DNA of 64,000 bases from Zerene cesonia (Eukaryota; Arthropoda; Insecta; Lepidoptera; Pieridae), in contig NC_052119.1 of the NCBI RefSeq assembly GCF_012273895.1, positions 7,697,990 through 7,761,989 on the forward strand, in the 5' to 3' direction. Every line of letters starts with the position of its first letter. Positions within the stretch are counted from its first letter, which is position 1. This document shows positions 21,601 to 35,285 of this stretch, piece by piece. Position numbers and translations under genes: made by a program. The notes under the pieces are model-generated. The model saw only the letters and a program-made list of their open reading frames with translations. It was not told the origin of the DNA and ran no database searches.

Positions 21601-22861
21601 TTTAAGTGTAATCATATTTCAATTATACATTAGCAATGTTTTGATCAAGGTTATAGCTTTTATAGCTTTTCTTAGCTTAAAAGTAAACATTCCTCTTGTA
21701 TAATAAGATAAACTTCGCATAAATTTCCAAACCTCATTTTCTACCATAGCTCGGACTATATCAATATACACTTGTGTGCTTGGAACAGAGCGATTTAACG
21801 ACGTTAGGTACAATGTAGCAGAGTGTAAAGTAAATTGGTATCTCTAGTAGGACGCGGGGCGGTCTTGTTAAATGTAACTTTTATGTCCATGATTGGATTT
21901 ATTTGAACTGGTTTGGCGGACCATTTTAGGAGTTTGCTGTGTAGTTGCGAGTATAAATAGATCTACGAGTGATGACATAACACATGTAAATATGGAATGT
22001 TGAATGTTTTAAACAAATTATATTGTTCCTTTGGTAAATGGTTAAGATTGTCTTCATAAATTTTATAGATGTATAATGTAGATTAAGCGGTATAGCTGAA
22101 TTTTGTAATTTTTTTTATTGAAATGCTAGCTTCCTCATAAATCTGGAAGGTTCTCGACATGTTCATGGGCATGTTTTCGATTACTGAGGTACGAGAAAAG
22201 TGCATCAAATCATCACAAAATAAACTTAATATAATCAGTATAAATACGTATTAGGATGTTCACTTATTGTAATTTTATTTTAACCGTACATGTAGTCTAG
22301 TTTCAAGTATAATTCATATACGTCCAAAACTCTACGACCCTTGTCAGAATGTACGAAATTAAAATTAAAAGATGAATTGGGACATTACAGTTGGTAGGTA
22401 AGGTAAGTACCTGCCACGTAAGTACGTACATAATATAAGCATTTTCAACTAATCCCGTTGAAATGGCGCAATTGTTCGCGCAGTTGGACCATACCATTCG
22501 CGGTCTCCTTTTATTGTGCTTAGGGCTACCATACGTTAGGATTTCAGGCGTTATGAGAGCCTGGGCTCTGTTGGGTTTTTGATTAAAGTTGAATTGTAGC
22601 GCTATTCGTATGTGTCACGCGTAAATCTTGCTAATTCTAATAAACGCCCTTGGGATTGTCTCGCGGAGGCTTTTGTTCGTCGTCGTACATTTTAATCATT
22701 GCAGATTTGGATGTTATTTGAAAAGAAAACGCGTTATTGTCGCATCACTTTTTGTATATTTTAATTTTATATTATTTTAATGTTCTCGCATTATGTACGT
22801 CGATAATTGTGCAGTAAATCCAATCAATGCTTTGACACAGAATTCAATGCAATGTTTTTGA

Positions 22862-23134
22862 TCACGAAGTTTTGTTTGCCCATTTAAAATAGCCAATGTC
22901 TGACCCTATTACAATTTGATACTTTGTTAATGAGCTAGCGAGTAAGTTAGTATCGTTAAGCTTTACATAGTGGCTGCTACAACCGTTAGCTATTTGAGGA
23001 GAGCTTAGTTGCCAATTGTCAAGTATATAGCCAATATAAAATGAGTACGTACCTAGCTGGTAATTTATGACTTTGTAAATTACAACTGCTGACTGTTTAG
23101 AAATTATGATCGTATGTGTTATATTACATTTCAT
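22862..23134 (-). CDS. Uncharacterised 90-codon open frame, left-arm copy
   Basis: An ATG-to-TGA frame of 90 codons. Aligning it by eye with 33281-33553 shows two nucleotide differences, both synonymous (ATA/ATC and GTT/GTG), whereas the 80 bases just downstream carry about four. There is no recognised domain, and the protein has only moderate hydrophobic stretches. The local conservation is slightly more than the arm average, but two changes are too few to prove selection. It could equally be a chance frame in a conserved segment. Confidence 0.2.
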   Translation of the reverse strand: MKCNITHTIIISKQSAVVIYKVINYQLGTYSFYIGYILDNWQLSSPQIANGCSSHYVKLNDTNLLASSLTKYQIVIGSDIGYFKWANKTS

Positions 23135-24636
23135 AGGAGGTCGATTTTATTGCGCAATTACATGTTTGCTTTTTTATCGTAATTAATGTTTCTTTAGTGT
23201 AAATTATTATGAATTCCATATGGAATGTAGAATAGATTACTCTTTGCCTCTAATAACGGGTCTATATTTTTTGGATTTTTAGTAAAGACAACTCCATTTA
23301 CATTAATATTATATATTTGTAAACAACTCTAAAATAATTTTAACTCCATCTGCAGCACCATTAAAAGCGGTCGTTGCCAAAAGAAATTCGAAAGCAATTT
23401 AATTTAAAAACTGATTTCGACATCCCCCAAAATATAAATTAAAAACACGTATAAAATATCTCGTCCGATATAAATTTAAAAATTGACGTTGCCACGATGG
23501 CGAGCACTTTGTAGTTTTCAATTAGGTTGATAGCTGTGAGAGGCGAGTTGTCTATTGTAGTTTAATTTAATAACTCTGAGTGGATTTCTTACTGGCGACA
23601 GTGGCACTGGCAGTGGCTATCGGTCGTGACGGGTGTAGCAAGCTTCGAGTTAATATTTTAGTCCTCTTTGTTCTGTAGTCAGATGTCGAATGGGCAAGTT
23701 TTTGGCGAGGTTTTACAGGGGTATTTTAAGTAATAATAGTTTGTAAGTAGTCTCGAGTTACAACAGAAGTTGCAGCGAATTTGATGTGACAGTTATTGAA
23801 CGACCTAGGCTGCTTCAAGTCTTATACTAAATGTTCGTTGAAGCGACGTTCTGCCCTAAGCGATCTTGGAAAAAAAATCTGCTTTATTTTTGCATCTTTG
23901 ACTTTCGGTGTTGCAATCACAAATGTGGTATATAAAATAGTTTTAAAAATTTATTATACGCGCATGCAACGTTATGAGTAATAATTGAATAGATGCGGTT
24001 GGAAAGCTTTGTTTTACTGAATTGCATTTGTTTAATTTTTCGTTTATCTACATTATATAAATTATGTTTTAGTATTCTTATCATTAATTAAAAAGTATTG
24101 CATGGCCGATACTAACTTTAAAAAGGTTCATTAGATATTCGTTATTTTACAAGAAGGAATTACTTTTGTCACCAATAATTAAATATTAATTAATTTCTTC
24201 GGTAACACGACACTTGACCTTCTCACAAAAACATTATCCGGATAAAGTTATCAGGGGAAATCACGTGATATGCCCATTAATATTAATTATTTCCCCACCA
24301 ATGGTCGCGCCCGTCGTTTGTGACCAATTAACTAGCATTTTTTTAACAGAGGTATCGTGTTCAATCGATTTGATTCCAATGTCTCCTGCCGTTACTTTAA
24401 AGTACATTTTTCATTAAAATTAATGACACGGGTGGCTGTCACAGTTCGCATGGGGACTCATCAATTTACATACTACCGGATCGGGTACACTGCGTGATAT
24501 CGACAGCACAATGTTTTTCGGATATACACGTATCAAATTATATTGCAGATAAATATAATTTGATACCCGATATGTGTATGATTGATTGATAAAATTTAAG
24601 TAATAATTATCTTCGAGTTGGGGATTTTTTAGCTTT

Positions 24637-25636
24637 NNNNNNNNNNNNNNNNNNNNNNNNNNNNNNNNNNNNNNNNNNNNNNNNNNNNNNNNNNNNNNNN
24701 NNNNNNNNNNNNNNNNNNNNNNNNNNNNNNNNNNNNNNNNNNNNNNNNNNNNNNNNNNNNNNNNNNNNNNNNNNNNNNNNNNNNNNNNNNNNNNNNNNNN
24801 NNNNNNNNNNNNNNNNNNNNNNNNNNNNNNNNNNNNNNNNNNNNNNNNNNNNNNNNNNNNNNNNNNNNNNNNNNNNNNNNNNNNNNNNNNNNNNNNNNNN
24901 NNNNNNNNNNNNNNNNNNNNNNNNNNNNNNNNNNNNNNNNNNNNNNNNNNNNNNNNNNNNNNNNNNNNNNNNNNNNNNNNNNNNNNNNNNNNNNNNNNNN
25001 NNNNNNNNNNNNNNNNNNNNNNNNNNNNNNNNNNNNNNNNNNNNNNNNNNNNNNNNNNNNNNNNNNNNNNNNNNNNNNNNNNNNNNNNNNNNNNNNNNNN
25101 NNNNNNNNNNNNNNNNNNNNNNNNNNNNNNNNNNNNNNNNNNNNNNNNNNNNNNNNNNNNNNNNNNNNNNNNNNNNNNNNNNNNNNNNNNNNNNNNNNNN
25201 NNNNNNNNNNNNNNNNNNNNNNNNNNNNNNNNNNNNNNNNNNNNNNNNNNNNNNNNNNNNNNNNNNNNNNNNNNNNNNNNNNNNNNNNNNNNNNNNNNNN
25301 NNNNNNNNNNNNNNNNNNNNNNNNNNNNNNNNNNNNNNNNNNNNNNNNNNNNNNNNNNNNNNNNNNNNNNNNNNNNNNNNNNNNNNNNNNNNNNNNNNNN
25401 NNNNNNNNNNNNNNNNNNNNNNNNNNNNNNNNNNNNNNNNNNNNNNNNNNNNNNNNNNNNNNNNNNNNNNNNNNNNNNNNNNNNNNNNNNNNNNNNNNNN
25501 NNNNNNNNNNNNNNNNNNNNNNNNNNNNNNNNNNNNNNNNNNNNNNNNNNNNNNNNNNNNNNNNNNNNNNNNNNNNNNNNNNNNNNNNNNNNNNNNNNNN
25601 NNNNNNNNNNNNNNNNNNNNNNNNNNNNNNNNNNNN
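24637..25636. other. Scaffold gap, exactly 1000 N
   Basis: Placeholder-sized run that terminates the left arm of the inverted repeat. Confidence 0.98.
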
Positions 25637-28600
25637 GGATTTTCATTTTCGATAATAAGCTAATTGTACTAATAGATATATAATGCATATTTTGAATAAA
25701 GCGCTACTTAACTCTTTAATACTACGGGGGATTATATTGTAAAAGTTTAAACCGTGAATGAATTAAATTAAATATAATGAAAATTTTTCTGTAGACAATC
25801 GAAAAATTCGTATATTTATTACAGCTTTGTGTGACCGGATTCACTCTGAAGCTACCAAAACAATATAATCATTACTCAATTAGCAAGAGAAAAATCGAAG
25901 CAGTTATTAAAAACAAAACACGTGCATACACCAGCTTCTAACACTTGAGTTCTATGAATGGACACGAGATATGCTTGGGTGCTTATGTTAAATTAAATTT
26001 TCTCTTTGTAATGAGGAAAATTGCTAGAATCGCTACCTACAATCACTCCATTAATAATTTTGTATATTACAAATTAAACACCATAAGCTCAACAGCGTCA
26101 TTACACGTGTCAAAATATCTCCACGCAAATTTCGCAAACCACGAAAACGTTTGCAAAAGTCACTCAAGAAGCTTCAAAAAATTCAATTAGGGACACTTTG
26201 AGCACAAATTGACATTGTGATGCTAATTTTGTAGGCGCGTAATTTAAACCAGTCATCAAGGAGTGTATAAGGTAATTTAAGTGAGCGTCGGCTTTGATGT
26301 TGTCGAGAGCATTTACGTTGTGTTATATTTCAATCTCGTCTTCCGACTGATACACCTATTCGACGAGTTTTATTTAATTTTCTAAGAATATTCATTTAAA
26401 TAGACCGCGGTGCGGTTTACATCCTGTGATTTATTCGATTGGACTCGATAATTAGAAAAATAACTTGGTGATATCCTATTAGACCGATTCGAAAAGACAG
26501 TAATATGATACTTGTGTAAGGAAGTGGTATTATTAAGAGGATACTGTTTTAATTTATAGATCAACTCGCCGCCCACATTGACTATGAATAACAATATTTC
26601 TTAAACTTATTTTGTAAAAATCTGTGCAATATATACTTATCTATACTAATATTATTAATCGGAAGAGTTTGGTTGTTTGTTTGAACGGTTGTTGAACGCA
26701 CTAATCTCAGGAACTACTGGTCCAATTTAAAAAATTCTTTCAGTGCTAGATAGTCCAATTATTGAGGAAGGCTTTAGGCTGTATAACATCAGGTACTACG
26801 TGGGTAAAACCGCGGGGCACAGCTAGTGAAATAGTAAAGACACAAACTTACAAATTTTCAAAACTGTAATATTAGCAGATAATATAATATAAGCAAATGG
26901 TAATCAACATAGAAACGCAAATAGGCTGATTATAATTACATGGAATTATTCAATTATATTCTAGTTTTGATAATGATGAGCAAGATTAAACAGCTAAGCC
27001 ATACCCGTGATTAGTAACATGCGAATTGATACGACTCACATATATACTACCAATAATACAATCTACATCTATCCACTACGCATAGATTCTTGAACACAAA
27101 AGTACTAGCCTGCAAAATCTAAAACAAAACAAACACAGGCCCGGGCGGCTTCTAATCTTGCAGTACAAACATAGCACACGTTAATAACACAAGATATCCC
27201 ATTATCCCGTTTTCGTGTAACTCATATCTATTTCCTTGTTCGCACTCCCGCAGAAGTTATTCCACTCACGTCCCCGATATTCAACCTTGCATGATATCAG
27301 TAAATTAGAGGCGAGCCGCGGATAAACCTATGTAGTATGCACCCAACACACGGAATACATAAATTTATTAAATAAATAAAATATCGCGGCCCCAGTGAAT
27401 GCTGTGTGCGGAGTTTTAAACGTTATGGTCTATGAACGTGATGTCGGCGGGACGCTGTTTTAAGATGAAGCGCGTCAGGGCCTACATATATAATTTAATC
27501 CTTATAATTTAGCATCACTCAAAATTTTTTGATCAAAATCTTTTAAAGCATATCAAATTATGATAAGTCTTAGATTATATCTAAAAATGTATATGTTTTA
27601 TTATTTTTTGCATAGACGATGGAGGTCGAGATTTAAAACTACCTTCTATTAACTTAAATTTCCTCCATTCCTTCGTGATTGAAGACATATTTAATAAAAA
27701 TTTCTAACGACATATCGTTCGGCTGTGTTGATTCCAAACGACTCTACTTGACGCAGTAATGAAAACTCGATGACACTCTGATCAGATCATTGACACAACA
27801 TAAACATTTATTGGCAATAAAATTCGAAAGATAAATACATTAAATCTATTATTAAATCATTGATTTTCACGTTCATTTATTTACGACTATTCTCATCTCG
27901 ATTAGTTTGTTAAATTAGTGTATTGTATAACGAAGGGTATTCAATGATTTCACGACGAGGATTTATTTTCGAATATAAGATAAAGCCATTATCCTTGAAC
28001 ATAAAGTTTCTGTGATGAAAATGTATTTCATTTAATTCATTTAAACTTATCGAATCTGGGTAGATATCAAGGATGCTTCTGTTTTATAATTAAGGAAGTC
28101 TATAAATATATAAGCTTTTTGTAGGTTTTCGTGTGTTTTTGTTGCTAATTGAAAAAAAAAAAAAGTCAAAAAGTCGAAAAATCCTTCCTTATATTTATTT
28201 CGTACTCATAAGCAGATTATATTAGTTCTGTCCCACTTTAACCGGGGATAGTAACGAAATCAAAATATTTTCTCTTCTGCTACCTAATTGAAGTTATTTC
28301 TAAATCTACTTTTATTTAGGAAACACATCTTAAAAACCTCGATACTCTGCCATAATCTATAGAAAAAACATAACATAGCAAACAAATAATTCTCATTAAT
28401 ACGAACATATATTCAACATCCACTCATAAACTGTACCTTCCCCAACATAACATACTAATTAAAAACGTACATTGCAATAAACATATCTTAATAATGATCC
28501 ATATTGGTTTCGCATAACGAGCGCCGTGTAGCCGTCCTTTATTGTGATCGTAAAATTAATAAATGAATTAATGGCGACGTCGCATACGTTCGTGATTTAA

Positions 28601-29661
28601 GTGTGCGCTTGGACATCAACATGCGAGGGTGGTCGTTTGTATATCAACGGGGATGACTGAGACCGGCTTACATGAAGATATTGAGTTATAAACATGTGAT
28701 TTATAAATATATTGATTATTATTAGACATCACATAATCGCGCATAGGCATGTTGATTTGAAATTATGCAACGATTATTATGTAAAGCGACAAGTCCCTTT
28801 AGTTATCCTCCAATTATAAATACTGAAAAGCCTCTGGCAGCTTCAAGCCTCATAAAAAAAGAAAGTAAATTCAGAGAGAAACAATCAAAAGGCTTATGAC
28901 ATTGTTTTACTCACAGAATAGATATAAGAGGTAGGAAGAGCGTTGTGGTCGGTTTATGCGTTCATATATGAAAACACTTATATGATAACCCACTTACAAA
29001 TAGATAGGTACCATTTTGTACTAGGTGAGCGATCGTGCAATACAGTACGTTCGATACGATCAACGTACGATTCAATCGCGAGTGCCAAGTACAAAGGAGT
29101 TAAATATTGTGGGAAAATACTCCGTCACGTCATATTCTACAATAAATAAATTACTATTTCATTTCTAACCTTTTTTTATGTTTAACTCGTTATCTATTTT
29201 ATTTATGTACATAAATAAATTCGCATATTCCAATAAAAAATCTGAATTATATGATTTAATATTTGTAATAAAGTGCTTAACATTAATTAACCCAAATTAC
29301 ATAAAAAACAAAATATACATATCTACTGGTTGAATCTATAAATGAAACAGAACAATAACTTCGAAACTATCTTACACTACGAACTAATGTTATCAACGAA
29401 TGGACCCACAGAGAGCATTTAGAATGTCAGTGTAAATCAGGCGACTAAATATTATTATGCGCTCTAATGAAATCAACAAATGCACAACAGTCGAGAAACT
29501 GTATCGATTTGTGCGTGGGCGCACGTTAAATACAGGTGGTCTTATACACGCAACTATAACTATTTAACGACCCTTCTTACGGTTTATATATTATTCCGGT
29601 ATTACTTGTCTTGAACTTTTTACATGAGTGCGACTCAATAACAAAGTTTATATGATGATTT
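25637..29661. other. Spacer contig between arms; no gene seen
   Basis: This 4.0-kb contig lies between two 1000-N gaps, so its order and orientation rest on scaffolding alone. It is AT-rich and contains one short Helitron (26640-26826). Frames at 25945-26190, 26382-26594 and 28943-29149 show no recognisable product. A less AT-rich patch at 27270-27480 has no clear identity. Confidence 0.6.
26640..26826 (+). mobile_element. Non-autonomous Helitron, short lepidopteran type
   Basis: The element starts TCTATACTAATATTATTAAT, the typical 5' end of lepidopteran Helitrons, and ends CACAGCTAG. It is inserted between A (26639) and T (26827) as expected, without target-site duplication. A GC-rich CCGCGG core shortly before the CTAG end supplies the terminal hairpin. 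The internal GGTTGTTTGTTTGAACGGTT and GGAACTACTGGTCCAATTT segments fit the same family. At 187 bp it has no coding capacity and would depend on an autonomous Rep/helicase element elsewhere. Confidence 0.8.
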
Positions 29662-30661
29662 NNNNNNNNNNNNNNNNNNNNNNNNNNNNNNNNNNNNNNN
29701 NNNNNNNNNNNNNNNNNNNNNNNNNNNNNNNNNNNNNNNNNNNNNNNNNNNNNNNNNNNNNNNNNNNNNNNNNNNNNNNNNNNNNNNNNNNNNNNNNNNN
29801 NNNNNNNNNNNNNNNNNNNNNNNNNNNNNNNNNNNNNNNNNNNNNNNNNNNNNNNNNNNNNNNNNNNNNNNNNNNNNNNNNNNNNNNNNNNNNNNNNNNN
29901 NNNNNNNNNNNNNNNNNNNNNNNNNNNNNNNNNNNNNNNNNNNNNNNNNNNNNNNNNNNNNNNNNNNNNNNNNNNNNNNNNNNNNNNNNNNNNNNNNNNN
30001 NNNNNNNNNNNNNNNNNNNNNNNNNNNNNNNNNNNNNNNNNNNNNNNNNNNNNNNNNNNNNNNNNNNNNNNNNNNNNNNNNNNNNNNNNNNNNNNNNNNN
30101 NNNNNNNNNNNNNNNNNNNNNNNNNNNNNNNNNNNNNNNNNNNNNNNNNNNNNNNNNNNNNNNNNNNNNNNNNNNNNNNNNNNNNNNNNNNNNNNNNNNN
30201 NNNNNNNNNNNNNNNNNNNNNNNNNNNNNNNNNNNNNNNNNNNNNNNNNNNNNNNNNNNNNNNNNNNNNNNNNNNNNNNNNNNNNNNNNNNNNNNNNNNN
30301 NNNNNNNNNNNNNNNNNNNNNNNNNNNNNNNNNNNNNNNNNNNNNNNNNNNNNNNNNNNNNNNNNNNNNNNNNNNNNNNNNNNNNNNNNNNNNNNNNNNN
30401 NNNNNNNNNNNNNNNNNNNNNNNNNNNNNNNNNNNNNNNNNNNNNNNNNNNNNNNNNNNNNNNNNNNNNNNNNNNNNNNNNNNNNNNNNNNNNNNNNNNN
30501 NNNNNNNNNNNNNNNNNNNNNNNNNNNNNNNNNNNNNNNNNNNNNNNNNNNNNNNNNNNNNNNNNNNNNNNNNNNNNNNNNNNNNNNNNNNNNNNNNNNN
30601 NNNNNNNNNNNNNNNNNNNNNNNNNNNNNNNNNNNNNNNNNNNNNNNNNNNNNNNNNNNNN
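29662..30661. other. Scaffold gap, exactly 1000 N
   Basis: Placeholder-sized run separating the spacer contig from the right-arm contig. Confidence 0.98.
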
Positions 30662-30740
30662 TTTTGTCTTTTTTTTGTTAATTGTTGTGTGTGTGTTTGA
30701 TTGTGAATAAATGTATGTCTATGTCTATGTCTATGTCTAG
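30662..30740 (+). repeat. Probable LINE 3' tail with TCTATG hexamer repeat
   Basis: Immediately after the gap comes a T/G-rich stretch ending GTGAATAAATGTATGTC, followed by about four TATGTC units (30711-30738). A short tandem tail after an AATAAA-like signal is typical of the 3' end of some insect non-LTR elements. The body of the element would be in the gap. Confidence 0.4.
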
Positions 30741-31773
30741 ATACTCATTCAGTCATTAATTGATATCTATAAGATTTATCTTTTCAGGTGAGCAAAATAT
30801 AAGGATCATATCGCATTCCTGGGCATAACAAAATATGATATGCTCTATATTCTGTGTCTGCGTACTCGTAATTGTATAAGTAGTATGAGGAAGTTTTTAA
30901 TTTCAAACTAAAATTTTGTATATGAGCTTAAAACATAGCCGAACTGTAAGTAATTGTATAAATAAATGCTTAATTGGGAAACACAAATTATCAATGGAAT
31001 TTGCGATTTCATCTTCATATATGATCTGAAGCTTTTTAATAACAATCACACTCATCGGAGCGGATCTAGCGCGAAGCGGCTTCCATCTACCTCACACTGC
31101 GCACCAGAATTATATTTCCAATTATGGGACAATAAAGTTGGTGCGGCCACAATTATGTCAAACGTGCATTGACCCCCGGCCCCCGACCCAGATCCCGCGA
31201 TGGATGGATTTAAATTCAATTACGATGTACGAATGCGATGTTGTGGAGACATTCACGCAGAGATTATACTGAATGCTCCAAAAATTTATCAGTCAATTGA
31301 TATAATGAATTAGTTGTGTTTGCGATCGTTGGAGGAATATCGGGAAGATTGGCGCGTTATTTAACTGAACGATAGTTTACATATAAAATATTTAATTTAC
31401 AATGAATATTAACACAGTAATAATCCACACAGTTGTTCAACAAAGACGTTTAGACAGATCAATCGTTTCGGTTTTCATGTCATTTTTGTTATTATTTACC
31501 AAAATAATATTATTTACTAAGATTTGATGTGACAACTGCAACATTTTTCGGCCTTTACCATGTGATAAATAGTGTTGCACGATCTTATGTTGTCTCTTAA
31601 TAGCGTGGTGTTTAAATTAGTTTCTAATGGAAGGCTATTTTCTAATTACTTATTTATCATTGAAATATACATACTCTAATTTAACTTTCAAAATCGTAAC
31701 ATGTAACAATAAAAATAAACTAAAAAATAAACTTATATAAACAATTCCATAGTTCAGTTAACCAACCATAAAA
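30741..31773. other. No gene seen; flank inside right-arm contig
   Basis: This is unique sequence that would correspond to what lies beyond 24636 on the other copy, hidden there by the gap. A less AT-rich patch at 31050-31250 has no recognisable product. Confidence 0.5.
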
Positions 31774-33280
31774 AAAGCTAAAAAATCCCCAACTCGAAGA
31801 TAATTATTACTTAAATTTTATCAATCAATCATACACATATCGGGTATCAAATTATATTTATCTGCAATATAATTTGATACGTGTATATCCGAAAAACATT
31901 GTGCTGTCGATATCACGCAGTGTACCGGATCCGGTAGTATGTAAATTGATGAGTCCCCATGCGAACTGTGACAGCCACCCGTTTGTCATTAATTTTAATG
32001 AAAAATGTACTTTAAAGTAACGGCAGGAGACATTGGAATCAAATCGATTGAACACGATACCTCTGTTAAAACAATGCTAGATGTTAATTGATCACAAACG
32101 ACGGGCGCGACCATTGTTGGGGAAATAATTAATATTAATGGGCATATCACGTGATTTCCCCTGATAACTTTATCCGGATAATGTTTTTGTGAGAAGGTCA
32201 AGTGTCGTGTTACCGAAGAAATTAATTAATATTTAATTATTGGTGACAAAAGTAATTTCCTTCTTGTAAAATAACGAATATCTAATGAACCTTTTTAAAG
32301 TTAGTATCGGTCATGCAATACTTTTTAATTAATGATAAGAATACTAAAACATAATTTATATAATGTAGATAAACGAAAAATTAAACAAATGCAATTCAGT
32401 AAAACAAAGCTTTCCAACCGCATCTATTCAATTATTACTCATAACGTTGCATGCGCGTATAATAAATTTTTAAAACTATTTTATATACCACATTTGTGAT
32501 TACAACACCAAAAGCCAAAGATGCAAAAATAAAGCTGATTTTTTTTCCAAGATCGCATAGGGCAGAACATCGGTTCAACGAACGTTTAGTATAAGACTTG
32601 AAGCAGCCTAGGTCGTTCAATAACTGTCACATCAAATTCGCTGCAACTTCTGTTGTAACTCGAGACTACTTACAAACTATTATTACTTAAAATACCCCCG
32701 TAAAACCTCTCCAAAAACTTGCCCGTACGACATCTGACTACAGAACAAAGAGGACTAAAATATTAACTCGAAGCTTGCTACACCCGTCACGACCGATAGC
32801 CACTGCCAGTGCCACTGTCGCCAGTAAGAAATCCACTCAGAGTTATTAAATTAAACTACAATAGACAACTCGCCTCTCGCAGCTATCAACCTAATTGAAA
32901 ACTACAAAGTGCTCGCCATCGTGGCAACGTCAATTTTTAAATTTATATCGGACGAGACATTTTATACATGTTTTAATTTATATTTTGGGGGATGTCGAAA
33001 TCAGTTTTCAAATTAAATTGCTTTCGAGTTTCTTTTGGCAACGACCGCTTTTAATGGTGCTGCAGATGCAGTTAAAATTATTTAAGAGTTGTTTACAAAT
33101 ATATAATATTAAAGTAAATGGAGTTGTCTTTACTAAAAATCCAAAAAATATAGACCCGTTATTAGAGGCAAAGAGTAATCTATTCTATATTCCATATAGA
33201 ATTCATAATAATTTACAGTAAAGAAACATTAATTACCATAAAAAAGCAAACATGTAATTGCACAATAAAATTGACCTCCT

Positions 33281-33553
33281 ATGAAATGTAATATCACACA
33301 TACGATCATAATTTCTAAACAGTCAGCAGTGGTAATTTACAAAGTCATAAATTACCAGCTAGGTACGTACTCATTTTATATTGGCTATATACTTGACAAT
33401 TGGCAACTAAGCTCTCCTCAAATAGCTAACGGTTGTAGCAGCCACTATGTAAAGCTTAACGATACTAACTTACTCGCTAGCTCATTAACAAAGTATCAAA
33501 TTGTAATAGGGTCAGACATTGGCTATTTTAAATGGGCAAACAAAACTTCGTGA
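33281..33553 (+). CDS. Uncharacterised 90-codon open frame, right-arm copy
   Basis: It encodes exactly the same protein as the left-arm copy at 22862-23134, with only two silent differences. No homologue is recognised. Coding status is doubtful: the frame is short, lacks a recognisable promoter or splice context, and lies in AT-rich DNA. Confidence 0.2.
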   Translation: MKCNITHTIIISKQSAVVIYKVINYQLGTYSFYIGYILDNWQLSSPQIANGCSSHYVKLNDTNLLASSLTKYQIVIGSDIGYFKWANKTS

Positions 33554-34471
33554 TCAAAAACATTGCATTGAATTCTATGTCAAAGCATTGATTGGATTTG
33601 CTGCACAATTATCGGCGTAGATAATGCGAGAACATTAAAATAGAATAAAAGTAAAATATACAAAAAGTGACGCGACAATAACGCGTTTTCTTTTCAAATA
33701 ACATCCAAATCTGAAATGATTAAAATGTACGACGACGAACAAAAGCCTCCGCGAGACAATCCCAAGGGCGTTTATTAGAATTAGCAAGATTTACGCGTGA
33801 CACATACGAATAGCGCTACAATTCAACTTTAATCAAAAACCCAACAGAGCCCAGGCTCTCATAACGCCTGAAATCCTAACGTATGGTAGCCCTAAGCACA
33901 ATAAAAGGAGACCGCGAATGGTATGGTCCAACTGCGCGAACAATTGCGCCATTTCAACGGCATTAGTTGAAAATGCTTATATTATGTACGTACTTACGTG
34001 GCAGGTACTTACCTTACCTACCAACTGTAATGTCCCAATTCATCTTTTAATTTTAATTTCGTACATTCTGACAAGGGTCGTAGAGTTTTGGACGTATATG
34101 AATTATACTTGAAACTAGACTACATGTACGGTTAAAATAAAATTACAATAAGTGAACATCCTAATACGTATTTATACTGATTATATTAAGTTTATTTTGT
34201 GATGATTTGATGCACTTTTCTCGTACCTCAGTAATCGAAAACATGCCCATGAACATGTCGAGAACCTTCCAGATTTATGAGGAAGCTAGCATTTCAATAA
34301 AAAAAATTACAAAATTCAGCTATACCGCTTAATCTACATTATACATCTATAAAATTTATGAAGACAATCTTAACCATTTACCAAAGGAACAATATGATTT
34401 GTTAAAAACATTCAACATTCCTTATTTATATGTGTTACATCATCACTCGTACATCTATTTAAACCCGCAAC

Positions 34472-34510
34472 TACACAACACACACGCGCACACAGACACA
34501 AGTGCACACA
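34472..34510. repeat. CA-rich insertion present only in the right arm
   Basis: A run of ACACAACACACACGCGCACA and following CA-rich sequence interrupts a stretch that is continuous in the left arm (near 21930). It is a length polymorphism between the two arms. Confidence 0.75.
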
Positions 34511-35285
34511 CAGCAAACTCCTAAAATGGTCCGCCAAACCAGTTCAAATAAATCCAATCATGGACATAAAAGTTACATTTAACAAGACCGCCCCGCGTCC
34601 TACTAGAGATACCAATTTACTTTACACTCTGCTACATTGTACCTAACGTCGTTAAATCGCTCTGTTCCAAGCACACAAGTGTATATTGATATAGTCCGAG
34701 CTATGGTAGAAAATGAGGTTTGGAAATTTATGCGAAGTCTATCTTATTATATAAGAGGAATGTTTAATTTGAAGTTAAGAAATATAACCTTAATCAAAAC
34801 ATTGTTAATGTATTATTAAAATATGATTACACTTAAAAAAGAGAGGAAAATGTGTCTTTGGAAGGGAACGGCATAAAAAATATAAAAATGTGTTTTTTTT
34901 TCAACTTTAGAGGAACCTATTCAGGTATCGGTACCCATAATACAGAGCTATATTATATCTAGCACGGGACCATCGTTTCTTGCACGTGTTTTATTGTATG
35001 GTTGAAAGATAATCATATTTTTTATCGTACTATATATTTGAATATAAAGGTCAAAAAAACATAAACTTTGTTAGCCTATGCCGGAATTCTTTGGAAATTT
35101 CCGACCTTCCGCAATATGATATAACATCGCTGCTTAATTTTTCTGGATGCGTCAATGTTAAAATAAAAAATTGGTGACGATGTTATCCTGCCGTTGCGAG
35201 AACTGTTAAACCGTTTATTAGCCGTTAAGTTTTTTTAATTTTTTAGTACATTTCTTTCGTGATGCCGTAACCAAGGAAAACATAC

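Larger units (their letters stand above)
12081..24636 (+). repeat. Left arm of giant inverted repeat (12.6 kb)
   Basis: The whole segment is the reverse complement of 31774-44483, collinear from end to end and a few percent diverged with small indels. The outer edge is at TGAACCGTTG (12081), matching CAACGGTTCA ending at 44483. The inner edge runs straight into a 1000-N scaffold gap. The arm contains one intact SINE (13829-14139), an enhancer-like island (16000-16400), another less AT-rich island at about 17220-17600, and many short frames without recognisable products. No exon with convincing splice sites was found. Confidence 0.95.

Noticed and set aside
24214..24417. 67-codon frame at the inner end of both arms (also 31995-32201)
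   Set aside because: Arm copies differ by amino-acid changes and an in-frame indel, with no motif or splice context.
24420..25688. Long open frame across the N run
   Set aside because: It is almost entirely N; the same applies to frames at 29628-30710, 45492-46663 and 55557-56746.
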